NCBI GenBank assembly: GCA_023421395.1
Contig: JAEZTL010000003.1
Coordinates: 127,081-191,080 of the forward strand
Length of the DNA stretch: 64,000 nt
Direction of reading: 5' to 3'
Source: Bacillota bacterium
GTDB lineage: Bacteria; Bacillota; Clostridia; Christensenellales; Aristaeellaceae
This document shows, piece by piece, positions 57,296 through 64,000 of this stretch. How positions within the stretch are numbered: the stretch's first letter is position 1; every line of letters starts with the position of its first letter. A program made the position numbers and the translations under genes. Below the pieces are notes generated by a model. That model did not search any database. It saw only the letters and a program-made list of their open reading frames with translations, and was not told the DNA's origin.

Positions 57296-59173
57296 TTACG
57301 CCTCCTTTACCGCGTGGAATGGGCAGGCCGAAACGCACGCGCCGCAGCGCACGCACTTCCGGCCGTCGATCCGGAAGGGCTCTTTGATCTTCCCCTCGAT
57401 GGCTCCGGCGGGGCAGACGCGCGCGCACTTCGAGCAGCCCCTGCAGGCCGCGGCGTCGATCGCGAAGCGCTTCAGTTTCTTGCACGCGCCCGCGGGGCAG
57501 CGCTTTTCGCGGATGTGGGCCTCGTATTCGTCCCGGAAGCCCGCGATGGTGGACACCACCGGCAGCGGCGCGGTCTTGCCCAGGCCGCAGAGCGCCGTGG
57601 CGGAGATCGTATCCGCTAGGTCCAGAAGCAGCTCGATGTCCCCCTCCTCGCCTTCGCCGGACACGATGCGCTCCAAAATCTCCAGCATGCGCCCCGTGCC
57701 CTCGCGGCAGGGCACGCACTTGCCGCAGGACTCGTTCTGGGTGAAGTTCATGAAGTACCGGGCGACCTCCACCATGCAGGTATGCTCGTCCATGACCACG
57801 AGACCGCCGGAGCCGATCATCGCGCCCGCTTTTTTGAGGGAGTCGAAGTCCAGCGGCAGGTCCAGGTGCCTTTCCGTCAGGCAGCCGCCGGAGGGACCGC
57901 CGATTTGCACGGCTTTAAAGGCCGCGCCGTCGCGCATGCCGCCGCCGATGTCGAAGATGACCTCTCGGAGCGTCGTGCCCATGGGCACCTCGATGAGGCC
58001 GGTATTCTGAATGTTGCCGGTCAGCGCGAAGGCCTTGGTGCCGGGGGAATTCTCCGTGCCGGTCTTCCGGTATTCGTCCGCGCCGGATTCCACGATCATC
58101 GGCACGTTGGCGAAGGTCTCCACGTTGTTGAGGCAGGTGGGCATGCCGTAGAGGCCGTGCTCCACGGTGCGCGGGGGCTTGACGCGGGGCATGCCGCGCT
58201 TGCCCTCGATGGAGGCGGTCAGCGCGCTGCCCTCGCCGCACACGAAGGCGCCCGCGCCCCGGTTGATGTGGAGGGTGAAGCGAAAGCCGCTGCCCAGCAC
58301 GTCCTCGCCCAGGAGGCCCCACTCGAGCGCCTCGCGGATGGCGGTTCGAAGCCGCTCCACCGCCAGCGGGTACTCCGCGCGCACGTAGATGTAGCCCTCC
58401 GACGCGCCGGTGGCCCGCGCGGCGATCATCATGCCCTCCAGCATCCGGTGGGGGTCGCCCTCCATGATGCTGCGGTCCATGAACGCGCCGGGATCGCCCT
58501 CGTCGCCGTTGCAGACGACGTACTTGACGGGCGAAGTCTGCCTGAGCACCTGGGCCCACTTGCGCCCGGCGGGGAAGCCGCCGCCGCCCCGGCCCCGGAG
58601 GCCGGCGCGGGACACCTCGTCCACGATTTCCTCCGGCGTCATTTCAAACAGCGCTTTTTCCAGCGCCCGGTAGCCGCCGTGGGCCAGGTATTCGCGGATG
58701 GAGGTGGCGTCGGTGGCGCCGCAGTGCTCCAGCACCTTGCGCATCTGGCGGCGGTAGAAGGGGATGTCCCGCTGCTTTAAGTAGGCTTGGTCCTGCTGAT
58801 GGTAAGCCAGGCGCTCCACCGGCCGGCCGCCGGCGATGGTCTCCGTCACGATCTCGGCGCAGTCGCCCTTTTGTACCCTGGTGTACAGCCAGCCCTCCGG
58901 CTCGACGCGCACCAGCGGTCCCATTTCGCAGAAGCCGTGGCAGCCGCTCTTTTTGAGCCCCACGCTTTCACCGTGGGGCTCCTCCGCCAGTTCGACCGTG
59001 AGGGGGATGCCCGCCTCCGCGATCAGGCGCTGAAATTCGGCGTAGAGGGTCAGCGCGCCGCCCGCCACGCAGCCGGTGCCGGCGCAGACCAGAATCTTCC
59101 GGTCCTGAGCGTCAAGGGCGCGGCGGAAGGCCTCCCGCGCGGTTTGGAGGTCAGACCGGCTGTGAAGCGTCAT
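57296..59173 (-). CDS. hydB: NADH-binding hydrogenase subunit HydB (NuoF-like)
   Basis: A 625-residue flavoprotein. An N-terminal thioredoxin-like [2Fe-2S] domain (CAGTGC, then CHGFC) is followed by the NuoF core: GRGGGGFPAGRKW (NADH/FMN binding), CNGDEGDPGAFMDR, ESCGKCVPCREGT with a later LCGLGK Cys ([4Fe-4S]). A C-terminal 2x[4Fe-4S] ferredoxin domain follows (CRGCSKCARVCP, CVRCGACVSACP). This is the HydB layout of bifurcating hydrogenases, in contrast to simple NuoF. ATG 59173 lies inside hydC (23-base overlap). Confidence 0.95.
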   Translation of the reverse strand: MTLHSRSDLQTAREAFRRALDAQDRKILVCAGTGCVAGGALTLYAEFQRLIAEAGIPLTVELAEEPHGESVGLKKSGCHGFCEMGPLVRVEPEGWLYTRVQKGDCAEIVTETIAGGRPVERLAYHQQDQAYLKQRDIPFYRRQMRKVLEHCGATDATSIREYLAHGGYRALEKALFEMTPEEIVDEVSRAGLRGRGGGGFPAGRKWAQVLRQTSPVKYVVCNGDEGDPGAFMDRSIMEGDPHRMLEGMMIAARATGASEGYIYVRAEYPLAVERLRTAIREALEWGLLGEDVLGSGFRFTLHINRGAGAFVCGEGSALTASIEGKRGMPRVKPPRTVEHGLYGMPTCLNNVETFANVPMIVESGADEYRKTGTENSPGTKAFALTGNIQNTGLIEVPMGTTLREVIFDIGGGMRDGAAFKAVQIGGPSGGCLTERHLDLPLDFDSLKKAGAMIGSGGLVVMDEHTCMVEVARYFMNFTQNESCGKCVPCREGTGRMLEILERIVSGEGEEGDIELLLDLADTISATALCGLGKTAPLPVVSTIAGFRDEYEAHIREKRCPAGACKKLKRFAIDAAACRGCSKCARVCPAGAIEGKIKEPFRIDGRKCVRCGACVSACPFHAVKEA

Positions 59174-59642
59174 GGGCGGCGTCCTCCTTCAGCGACTGGA
59201 TCAGCGCGGACGCCTTGTCGGGCGTCATGGCCGGGTACACCTGGTCATTGACGGTCAAAACCGGCGCGAGGCCGCAAGCCCCCAGACAGGACACGGTCTC
59301 CACCGTAAAAAGGCCGTTTTCGGTGGTCTTTTGTCCGCCGGAAAGGTTCAGGTCGCTCTGCAGCCGTTCGAGGATGGGGATCGAGCGGCGCACGTGGCAG
59401 GCGGTGCCGTCGCACACGCGCAGCACGTACTTCCCCTTGGGCTCCAGCGAGAAATTTTCATAGAACGTGGCCACCGAATAGATCGCGGCCTCGCCCACGC
59501 CCAGCGCCCCGGCAAGGTAGGGGAAGCACTCCCCGGGAAGATAGTGGAGCTGCTCCTGAATGTCCTGAAGGATGGCGATCAGCGCGCCGGGCTTTGCCCC
59601 CTGCGCTTTCACCGCGCCTTCAAACACGGCCTGATGTTGCAT
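59151..59642 (-). CDS. hydC: Hydrogenase subunit HydC (NuoE-like)
   Basis: A 163-residue thioredoxin-like [2Fe-2S] subunit. It has ILQDIQEQLHYLPGECF, IYSVATFYENFSLEPKG and the cluster ligands CDGTAC (Cx4C) and CLGAC (Cx3C). ATG 59642 follows GGGGAGGAAATCGC. A much longer frame covers this gene but reads antisense or out-of-frame sequence over the phosphatase. It overlaps hydB and lies 23 bases after the phosphatase gene. Confidence 0.94.
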   Translation of the reverse strand: MQHQAVFEGAVKAQGAKPGALIAILQDIQEQLHYLPGECFPYLAGALGVGEAAIYSVATFYENFSLEPKGKYVLRVCDGTACHVRRSIPILERLQSDLNLSGGQKTTENGLFTVETVSCLGACGLAPVLTVNDQVYPAMTPDKASALIQSLKEDAAHDASQPV

Positions 59643-59665
59643 GCGATTTCCTCCCCGCGTTTTGT

Positions 59666-60829
59666 TTAGAAGTAGCTTATTTTCACGCGCTTGCCCATTT
59701 TTTCCAGGCAGGCCGCCATGGACTGCGCCAGGTGGGCCTTGAAGAGCGCGCCCGCGCCGCCTTCGTTGGCCGGGTTCACCGCGCCCCCCACCAGGAAGCT
59801 GACATCCGTCGCCTCGTCGATGAGCGAGCGGGCGAGGAGCGACGCGCCGTCCTTCCTGGCGTACCAGTCGGGCGCGATCTCGCCGCCGCCCTGGGCCTTT
59901 TCCAGATAGGTCAGCGCCCGGGCGACGGTCAGCGCGCCCTCGGTGACCAGGTCCACCCCCGCGATGCGGCTGACGGGCGGCACGTCCGGGTCCTCGTAGG
60001 CCCCCAGCGGCGTCAGCGGCGCGTGCAGGTAGCGCGCGGCGACGGCGGCGGTGGTGCCGCCGCAGACGATCTTCATGCCCTCCTTGCCGAAGAGCAGGTT
60101 CATCATCGCGGTGTCCTCGGCCTTTGAGGCGGGCGGACCGAAGGCGACGCTCACCGCGCGCCGGGCCCGAAGGCGCAGCGCCGCCACGGTGGTGTCGTCG
60201 CCGGGCTCGCCGCCGTAGAGGCTCGAGCAGGCGTCCGCGATGGCGGTGGCGTAGGCCTTGGCGGAGCGGTCCGGCCGGTATAGCCCCTGGGCGTAAGCGG
60301 CAATGTTCTCCCGCTGCCAGCCGTAGTTGCGCTCGCGCCCCGCGCCGGCGTAGGTGGCCCCGTCGGAGAGGGCCAGATACACGTCGCCCTCCCGGGCGGT
60401 AAAACGGCTCTCCAGAATCGACCGGCCCGCGATCTCCCGCCGGAGGGAGGGATAGGACCAGGGCGCGCCGTCCCGGAGCACGATGACCTCCGGGTTGTCG
60501 AACTGGATCAGCTGAACCTCGCGCCCGGGCGTGGCGTGGAGGACGGTGAAGGTAGAGTAGGCGATGCCGCGCTCGCGGCACACGGGCAGCGTGCGGATGA
60601 CCGTGTCGACGCACTCGTCCAGCGGCACGCCGCCGGCCACCATGGTGCCCAGAATCTTGGCCGTCAGCGTGGCCAGGATGTTGGCCTTTACGCCGCTGCC
60701 CAGGCCGTCCGCCAGCACCAGCACCAGGTCGTCCGCGTCGCCCACCATTTCCACCCGGTCGCCGCACAGCGTCTCCCCGGCCTTGTTCAGCGACACGTAG
60801 CCGGCCTCGGCGCAGAGGTTGTCATTCAT
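59666..60829 (-). CDS. SpoIIE/PP2C-type phosphatase of the hydrogenase operon
   Basis: A 387-residue protein whose first 230 residues form a PP2C/SpoIIE phosphatase domain: KAGETLCGDRVEMV, LVLADGLGSGVKAN (metal-binding DG), YLALSDGATYAGAG and GEPGDDTTVAALRLR. The acidic metal ligands are in place. The remaining 150 residues are unassigned. ATG 60829 overlaps the hydS stop (ATGAATGA). A PP2C phosphatase next to HydS is a recognised association in Thermoanaerobacter and other Clostridia, so it probably carries the signal from the sensory hydrogenase to a phosphoprotein target. The target is unknown. Confidence 0.9.
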   Translation of the reverse strand: MNDNLCAEAGYVSLNKAGETLCGDRVEMVGDADDLVLVLADGLGSGVKANILATLTAKILGTMVAGGVPLDECVDTVIRTLPVCRERGIAYSTFTVLHATPGREVQLIQFDNPEVIVLRDGAPWSYPSLRREIAGRSILESRFTAREGDVYLALSDGATYAGAGRERNYGWQRENIAAYAQGLYRPDRSAKAYATAIADACSSLYGGEPGDDTTVAALRLRARRAVSVAFGPPASKAEDTAMMNLLFGKEGMKIVCGGTTAAVAARYLHAPLTPLGAYEDPDVPPVSRIAGVDLVTEGALTVARALTYLEKAQGGGEIAPDWYARKDGASLLARSLIDEATDVSFLVGGAVNPANEGGAGALFKAHLAQSMAACLEKMGKRVKISYF

Positions 60830-62483
60830 CGCGCATCGCTTCTTTCAGCCGGGTCAGCGCCAGCTTGGTTTCGGCGGTGGTCTCGCCCAGGAGCGAGGCG
60901 ATCTCCTGCACCACGCGCATCTGCTTTTCGATCACCTGATCGGTGACCTCGCAGGTCTTCTTGCGCAGTTCCATTTCGCCGTTTTTCTTGACCTCCCGGT
61001 CGGTGACGTCCCGGAGGATGGCGATCAGGATGCGGTAGGGCCGGTCGTAGAGCAGCGTCTCCTCCACGTAGCGGCCGTACTCCGGAAGGTACAAAAGCTT
61101 TTCATGCACGCTCTGGCCAGTGGACACCGCGCGCATCAGGTCCGTGGGGTCCATCACCCGGACCACCGGCGAGCGCAGGATGTCCTCGGGGCTTTTGAGG
61201 CGAAAAAGCCTCAGCGCCGCGCGGTTGAGCTGCTGCACGATCAGGTTTTCATCCATGACCACGATGGCGTTGGGGGTATTCTGGATGATCTGGTCGGAGA
61301 AGGATTCCGCCTTTTCCTTCAGAAAGGGCAGACACATCTCGATCTGCGCGCGGCCCTGGCACACGGCCACGGCCTTGTCGCGGCAGGTGGGGTAGCCGCA
61401 GGAACCGCAGTTGAGCTCTTTGTCTTTGGTGGTCTTGCCCATGCGGTTGAGCACCTGCTGGACGGCTTCGCCGCCCGGCTGCGCGCGCATCAGATGCATG
61501 CGGGTGAAGCGGAGGCCCATGTCCTCCGGCGCGGGGCGCTCCGGCGCGGCGTCGCCCGCGTACCGGCTGACGCGGAGGGCGCCGGTCACGCGCTTTTGGG
61601 CGTGTTCGCGGATCACCGGGCCGCCGATGCAGCTGCCCTCGCAGGCGCTCATCTCAAGGAACACCTTTTCGCCCTTGCGCCCGCGCAGCTCTTCCAGCGC
61701 GGCGATGCAGTTGGTCACGCCGTCGATGGCGATGGCCTCGTATCCGCCGGGCGCGAGGGTTTTGACAATGCCGCCCACAGTGGGGTAGGTGCGGGCGGAG
61801 AGGGCCGCGCCGTCCTCCGAGGGCGCAAAGGTCACCAGCGCCTCGTTCATCATCAGCCGCAGCTCGTCAAAGGTCAGGCAGGCGTCGGCGGCGTCCTCCT
61901 CGTCGGCCTCGTACTTTTTGGAGATGCAGGGGCCGATGAATACCACATGGGCGTCCGGGTCCGCACGCTTGATGGCGCGGCAGTGGGCGCGCATCGGCGA
62001 GAGGGTGGGGGCCAGGCAGTCCAGCATGTCGGGGTAGTACTTCTGAATCAGCAGGTTCACCGACGGACAGCAGGAGGAGATGAGCGCCCCCGCGCCCTTT
62101 TCCATCAGCCGCTCGTATTCGCGGGATACGAAGTCCGCGCCCACGGCGGTCTCCTCGGCGCCGGCAAAGCCCAGTTTTTGAAGCGCCTCCGCCATGGAGC
62201 CAATGCCGGAGACCTCGAAGCCCGCGATGAAGGATGGCGCGACGCTGGCCATCACGCGTTCGCCGGAAGCGATCATGGCCTTCACCCGCTTGACGTCGCT
62301 GCGGATCTCCTTGGCGTTCTGCGGGCAGGCCACAAAGCAGCGGCCGCACAGGATGCATTCGTCCCCGATGATCTGCGCGCGGCCCTCGGAAAAGTTTACC
62401 GATTTCACCGGGCAGTTGCGGATGCACTTGTAACAATCCCGGCATTCGCTCTGCTTCAGGCTCAGGTACTTCGTGGCGTCCAT
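60822..62483 (-). CDS. hydS: Sensory [FeFe]-hydrogenase HydS with PAS domain
   Basis: A 553-residue protein. The N-terminus has two [4Fe-4S] clusters (CRDCYKCIRNCP, CILCGRCFVACP). The H-cluster domain follows, with divergent motifs SSCCPSVN, GPCISKKYE and EMSACEGSCIGGP, then a four-Cys cluster CGSCGYPTC...C...C, and a PAS domain at about 405-510 (NAIVVMDENLIVQQLNRAALRLF), ending in a coiled coil. This is group C (HydS). Such proteins are slow hydrogenases thought to sense H2 or redox state. ATG 62483 follows GAAGGAAGTG. It is the first gene of the operon that also encodes the phosphatase and HydCBA. Confidence 0.93.
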   Translation of the reverse strand: MDATKYLSLKQSECRDCYKCIRNCPVKSVNFSEGRAQIIGDECILCGRCFVACPQNAKEIRSDVKRVKAMIASGERVMASVAPSFIAGFEVSGIGSMAEALQKLGFAGAEETAVGADFVSREYERLMEKGAGALISSCCPSVNLLIQKYYPDMLDCLAPTLSPMRAHCRAIKRADPDAHVVFIGPCISKKYEADEEDAADACLTFDELRLMMNEALVTFAPSEDGAALSARTYPTVGGIVKTLAPGGYEAIAIDGVTNCIAALEELRGRKGEKVFLEMSACEGSCIGGPVIREHAQKRVTGALRVSRYAGDAAPERPAPEDMGLRFTRMHLMRAQPGGEAVQQVLNRMGKTTKDKELNCGSCGYPTCRDKAVAVCQGRAQIEMCLPFLKEKAESFSDQIIQNTPNAIVVMDENLIVQQLNRAALRLFRLKSPEDILRSPVVRVMDPTDLMRAVSTGQSVHEKLLYLPEYGRYVEETLLYDRPYRILIAILRDVTDREVKKNGEMELRKKTCEVTDQVIEKQMRVVQEIASLLGETTAETKLALTRLKEAMRDE

Positions 62484-62516
62484 CAAAACACTTCCTTCGC
62501 GGTCCGTTCCGCCGCA

Positions 62517-62560
62517 TTGAAAACGGCGATGCCGCCCGGCGGGCCGGGCGGCATCGCCCC
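62517..62560 (-). terminator. Terminator between alcohol dehydrogenase and hydS
   Basis: On the minus strand GGCGATGCCGCCCGG and CCGGGCGGCATCGCC form a 15-base stem, followed by GTTTTCAATG. It separates the two transcription units. A promoter for hydS in the short remaining gap is not obvious. Confidence 0.75.
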
Positions 62561-62607
62561 AATCCTTATTTGGTCACCCACACCGGAAAACCGGGGTTTG
62601 CGATGTC

Positions 62608-63798
62608 CTAAAAGTCCACTTCCGTGTCGTAGTAGCAGCACCTAAGCAGCTTGGCCATCTCTGCCGGGGTGATGGGGCGGGGGTTCGAACCGGTGCAGGC
62701 GTCGCCCACGGCCAGCTCGGCCACGCAGGAGAGCTTGTCCAGGAATTCCTTTTCGCCCACGATGCCGCCCTCGTAGTCGCGGATGCAGTCGGGGATGTCC
62801 AGCTGCTGGTTCATGCCGCGCAGGTGGCGGATGAAGGCCTCGGTCAGCTCCAGGTCGCTCTTGCCCGAAAGGCCGAGGCACTTCGCGATTTCGGCGTAGC
62901 GCTTGGCGGCTTCCGGCGCCTTGGCGTTGAAGGCGATGACCTTGGGCAGGTACATGGCGTTGGCGCAGCCGTGGACGATGTGGCCGCCGGAGTAGGCCGC
63001 GCCGGTCTTGTGGGCCATCGAGTGCACGATGCCCAGCAGCGCGTTGGAGAAGGCCATGCCCGCCAGGCACTGCGCGTTGTGCATGCGGTCCCGGGCTTCC
63101 ATGTCGCCATTAAAGGAGGGGATCAGGAATTCGTCGACCATCCTGATGGCGCTAAGCGCCAGCGGATCGGTGAAATCGCTGTGCAGCGTGGACACGTAGG
63201 CCTCCACCGCGTGGGTCATGGCGTCCATACCGGTGTGGGCGGTGAGCTTGCGGGGCATGGTTTCGGCCAGATCCGGATCGATGATGGCCACGTCCGGCGT
63301 GATGTTGAAGTCCGCCAGCGGGTACTTGACGCCTTTTTGATAGTCCGTAATGACGGAGAACGCGGTTACCTCGGTCGCCGTTCCGGAGGTGGAGGGAATC
63401 GCGCAGAAATGCGCCTTGGTGCGCAGTTTCGGGAAGTTAAACGGAATGCAGAGTGACTCAAACGTCACGTCGGGATATTCATAAAACGCCCACATGGCCT
63501 TTGCCGCGTCGATTGGGGAGCCGCCGCCGATCGAGACGATCCAGTCCGGCTGAAACTTCCGCATCGCTTCCGCACCGCGCATGACGGTTTCGACGGAAGG
63601 ATCCGGCTCGACGCCCTCAAAGAGTGAAACTTCCATACCGGCTTCGCGCAGGTATGCTTCCACACGGTCGAGGAAACCGAAGCGCTTCATAGAACCGCCG
63701 CCCACGACGACGAACGCGCGCTTGCCCTTCAGCGTCTTGAGCGCTTCGAGAGAACCTTTTCCATGATACAGATCACGGGGCAGTGTAAAACGTGACAT
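62608..63798 (-). CDS. Iron-containing alcohol dehydrogenase
   Basis: A 396-residue group III dehydrogenase. The NAD-binding motif is SIGGGSPIDAAKAMW. Metal ligands lie in HTGMDAMTHAVEAY, HSMAHKTGA and GGHIVHGCANAMYLP. ATG 63798 is preferred, since AGGAG lies seven bases upstream; ATG 63804 is too close. These enzymes usually reduce aldehydes to alcohols and reoxidise NADH, so this is an alternative to H2 for disposing of electrons. It is a butanol or 1,3-propanediol dehydrogenase relative; the substrate is not known from sequence. Confidence 0.93.
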   Translation of the reverse strand: MSRFTLPRDLYHGKGSLEALKTLKGKRAFVVVGGGSMKRFGFLDRVEAYLREAGMEVSLFEGVEPDPSVETVMRGAEAMRKFQPDWIVSIGGGSPIDAAKAMWAFYEYPDVTFESLCIPFNFPKLRTKAHFCAIPSTSGTATEVTAFSVITDYQKGVKYPLADFNITPDVAIIDPDLAETMPRKLTAHTGMDAMTHAVEAYVSTLHSDFTDPLALSAIRMVDEFLIPSFNGDMEARDRMHNAQCLAGMAFSNALLGIVHSMAHKTGAAYSGGHIVHGCANAMYLPKVIAFNAKAPEAAKRYAEIAKCLGLSGKSDLELTEAFIRHLRGMNQQLDIPDCIRDYEGGIVGEKEFLDKLSCVAELAVGDACTGSNPRPITPAEMAKLLRCCYYDTEVDF

Positions 63799-63847
63799 AT
63801 GCATACTCCTCTTAATCAGTAAAGTAATATCGGTTAATGACTATCGA

Positions 63848-63877
63848 TAATATAGCATCGATATATTACGATGTCAA
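63848..63877 (-). promoter_or_regulatory. Promoter with embedded palindromic operator, alcohol dehydrogenase gene
   Basis: On the minus strand TTGACA (63877-63872) and TATATT (63854-63849) are 17 bases apart. The inverted repeat TAATATA (63848-63854), seven bases, TATATTA (63862-63868) covers the -10 box and the spacer. It does not match the Rex consensus TTGTTAANNNNTTAACAA. A repressor should bind here. The region to 64000 is AT-rich and carries two ATCGGTTA direct repeats (63830 and 63975), but no gene. Confidence 0.8.
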
Positions 63878-64000
63878 TGCCTTTTCATTATTTTTTTAAT
63901 CTTTTTTGCGACAGGAAAGGATCGGTATTCGGATGCGTGCTTCATGACCATAGCTTAGTCCATGACAGGAAAAAAATCGGTTATTAAGAATGTGCTGCGT
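63878..64000. other. AT-rich upstream region, no gene seen
   Basis: The last 123 bases lack coding potential. They have lower GC than the rest, one poly-T stretch near 63891-63906 and an ATCGGTTATTAAG element near 63976 that resembles ATCGGTTAATGAC near 63831. It may be the upstream control region of the alcohol dehydrogenase or of a divergent gene outside the window. Confidence 0.4.

Noticed and set aside
59643..60767. Extension of the HydC frame over the phosphatase gene (frame 59151-60767)
   Set aside because: Only the last 163 codons encode HydC; the rest is an Arg/Gly-rich shadow of the phosphatase frame.
63848..63877. Rex (NADH-sensing) operator before the alcohol dehydrogenase
   Set aside because: The palindrome TAATATA-N7-TATATTA does not fit TTGTTAANNNNTTAACAA.

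Overview
The window reads as chromosome of a strictly anaerobic, high-GC (by eye well above 60 %) Gram-positive bacterium of the class Clostridia. Support comes from an [FeFe]-hydrogenase operon of the HydABC type with a sensory HydS, a class I superoxide reductase, a flavodiiron oxygen reductase, FeoAB iron uptake, a LytR-CpsA-Psr protein, SpoIIE-type phosphatase domains, strong AAGGAGG ribosome binding sites and clear sigma-A promoters. The short lipophilic signal peptides (MKKTLALVLAL type) recall Christensenellales or Oscillospirales-like lineages, but that placement is inference. I found no rRNA, tRNA, CRISPR array, insertion sequence or phage gene. The high GC content creates very long antisense open frames, which I rejected.

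Layout: (1) 1-2918 is the end of a dipeptide ABC operon (permease tail, two ATPases) with a chagasin-like secreted protein attached. (2) 3229-19256 is a purine/urate catabolic island of the selenium-dependent molybdenum hydroxylase type: MocA-like cytidylyltransferase, a membrane protein, then ssnA, ygfK, hydantoinase, xanthine dehydrogenase, xanthine/uracil permease, ygeX, ygeY, ygeW and carbamate kinase. The main operon begins behind a sigma-A promoter and a leader carrying an intrinsic terminator, so it is probably riboswitch- or attenuator-controlled. (3) 19475-23715 holds a NYN-domain protein, an amino-acid ABC transporter, a small P-loop protein and a nitroreductase. (4) 23716-24287 is a long gene-free stretch of lower GC. 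(5) 24288-30556 holds a TM-anchored protein, an LCP protein, two tandem 53-55-residue membrane miniproteins and a heterodimeric ABC exporter.

(6) 30750-34902 is an oxygen-defence pair (superoxide reductase and a 981-residue flavodiiron/rubredoxin/NAD(P)H-oxidoreductase fusion with four rubredoxin-like knuckles) and an AlkZ-related gene. (7) 35129-38110 is feoA-feoA-feoB plus a cysteine-rich tail protein, with DtxR-like boxes upstream. (8) 38260-40314 holds a polysaccharide deacetylase, an ASCH protein and an EamA transporter. (9) 40677-45427 is a complete branched-chain amino-acid ABC system (livJ, livHMGF). (10) 45755-47073 is an uncharacterised gene pair (probably DUF6179/DUF6323). (11) 47403-52953 is a second, complete oligopeptide ABC operon. 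(12) 53243-55247 holds a His/Cys-repeat protein and an MFS exporter. (13) 55387-62483 is the hydrogenase operon hydS-PP2C-hydC-hydB-hydA plus a small [2Fe-2S] protein. (14) 62608-63798 is an iron-type alcohol dehydrogenase behind an AT-rich promoter with a palindromic operator.

Together these describe fermentation of peptides, amino acids and purines: peptides and amino acids enter by four ABC systems, purines by the permease. The purine island should yield ammonia, pyruvate-level carbon and ATP (carbamate kinase), and excess reductant is disposed of as H2 or alcohol. The most unusual non-coding signal is a repeated intergenic element (three copies, about 150-175 nt) whose hairpin arms differ in sequence but stay complementary, which points to a structured RNA family.
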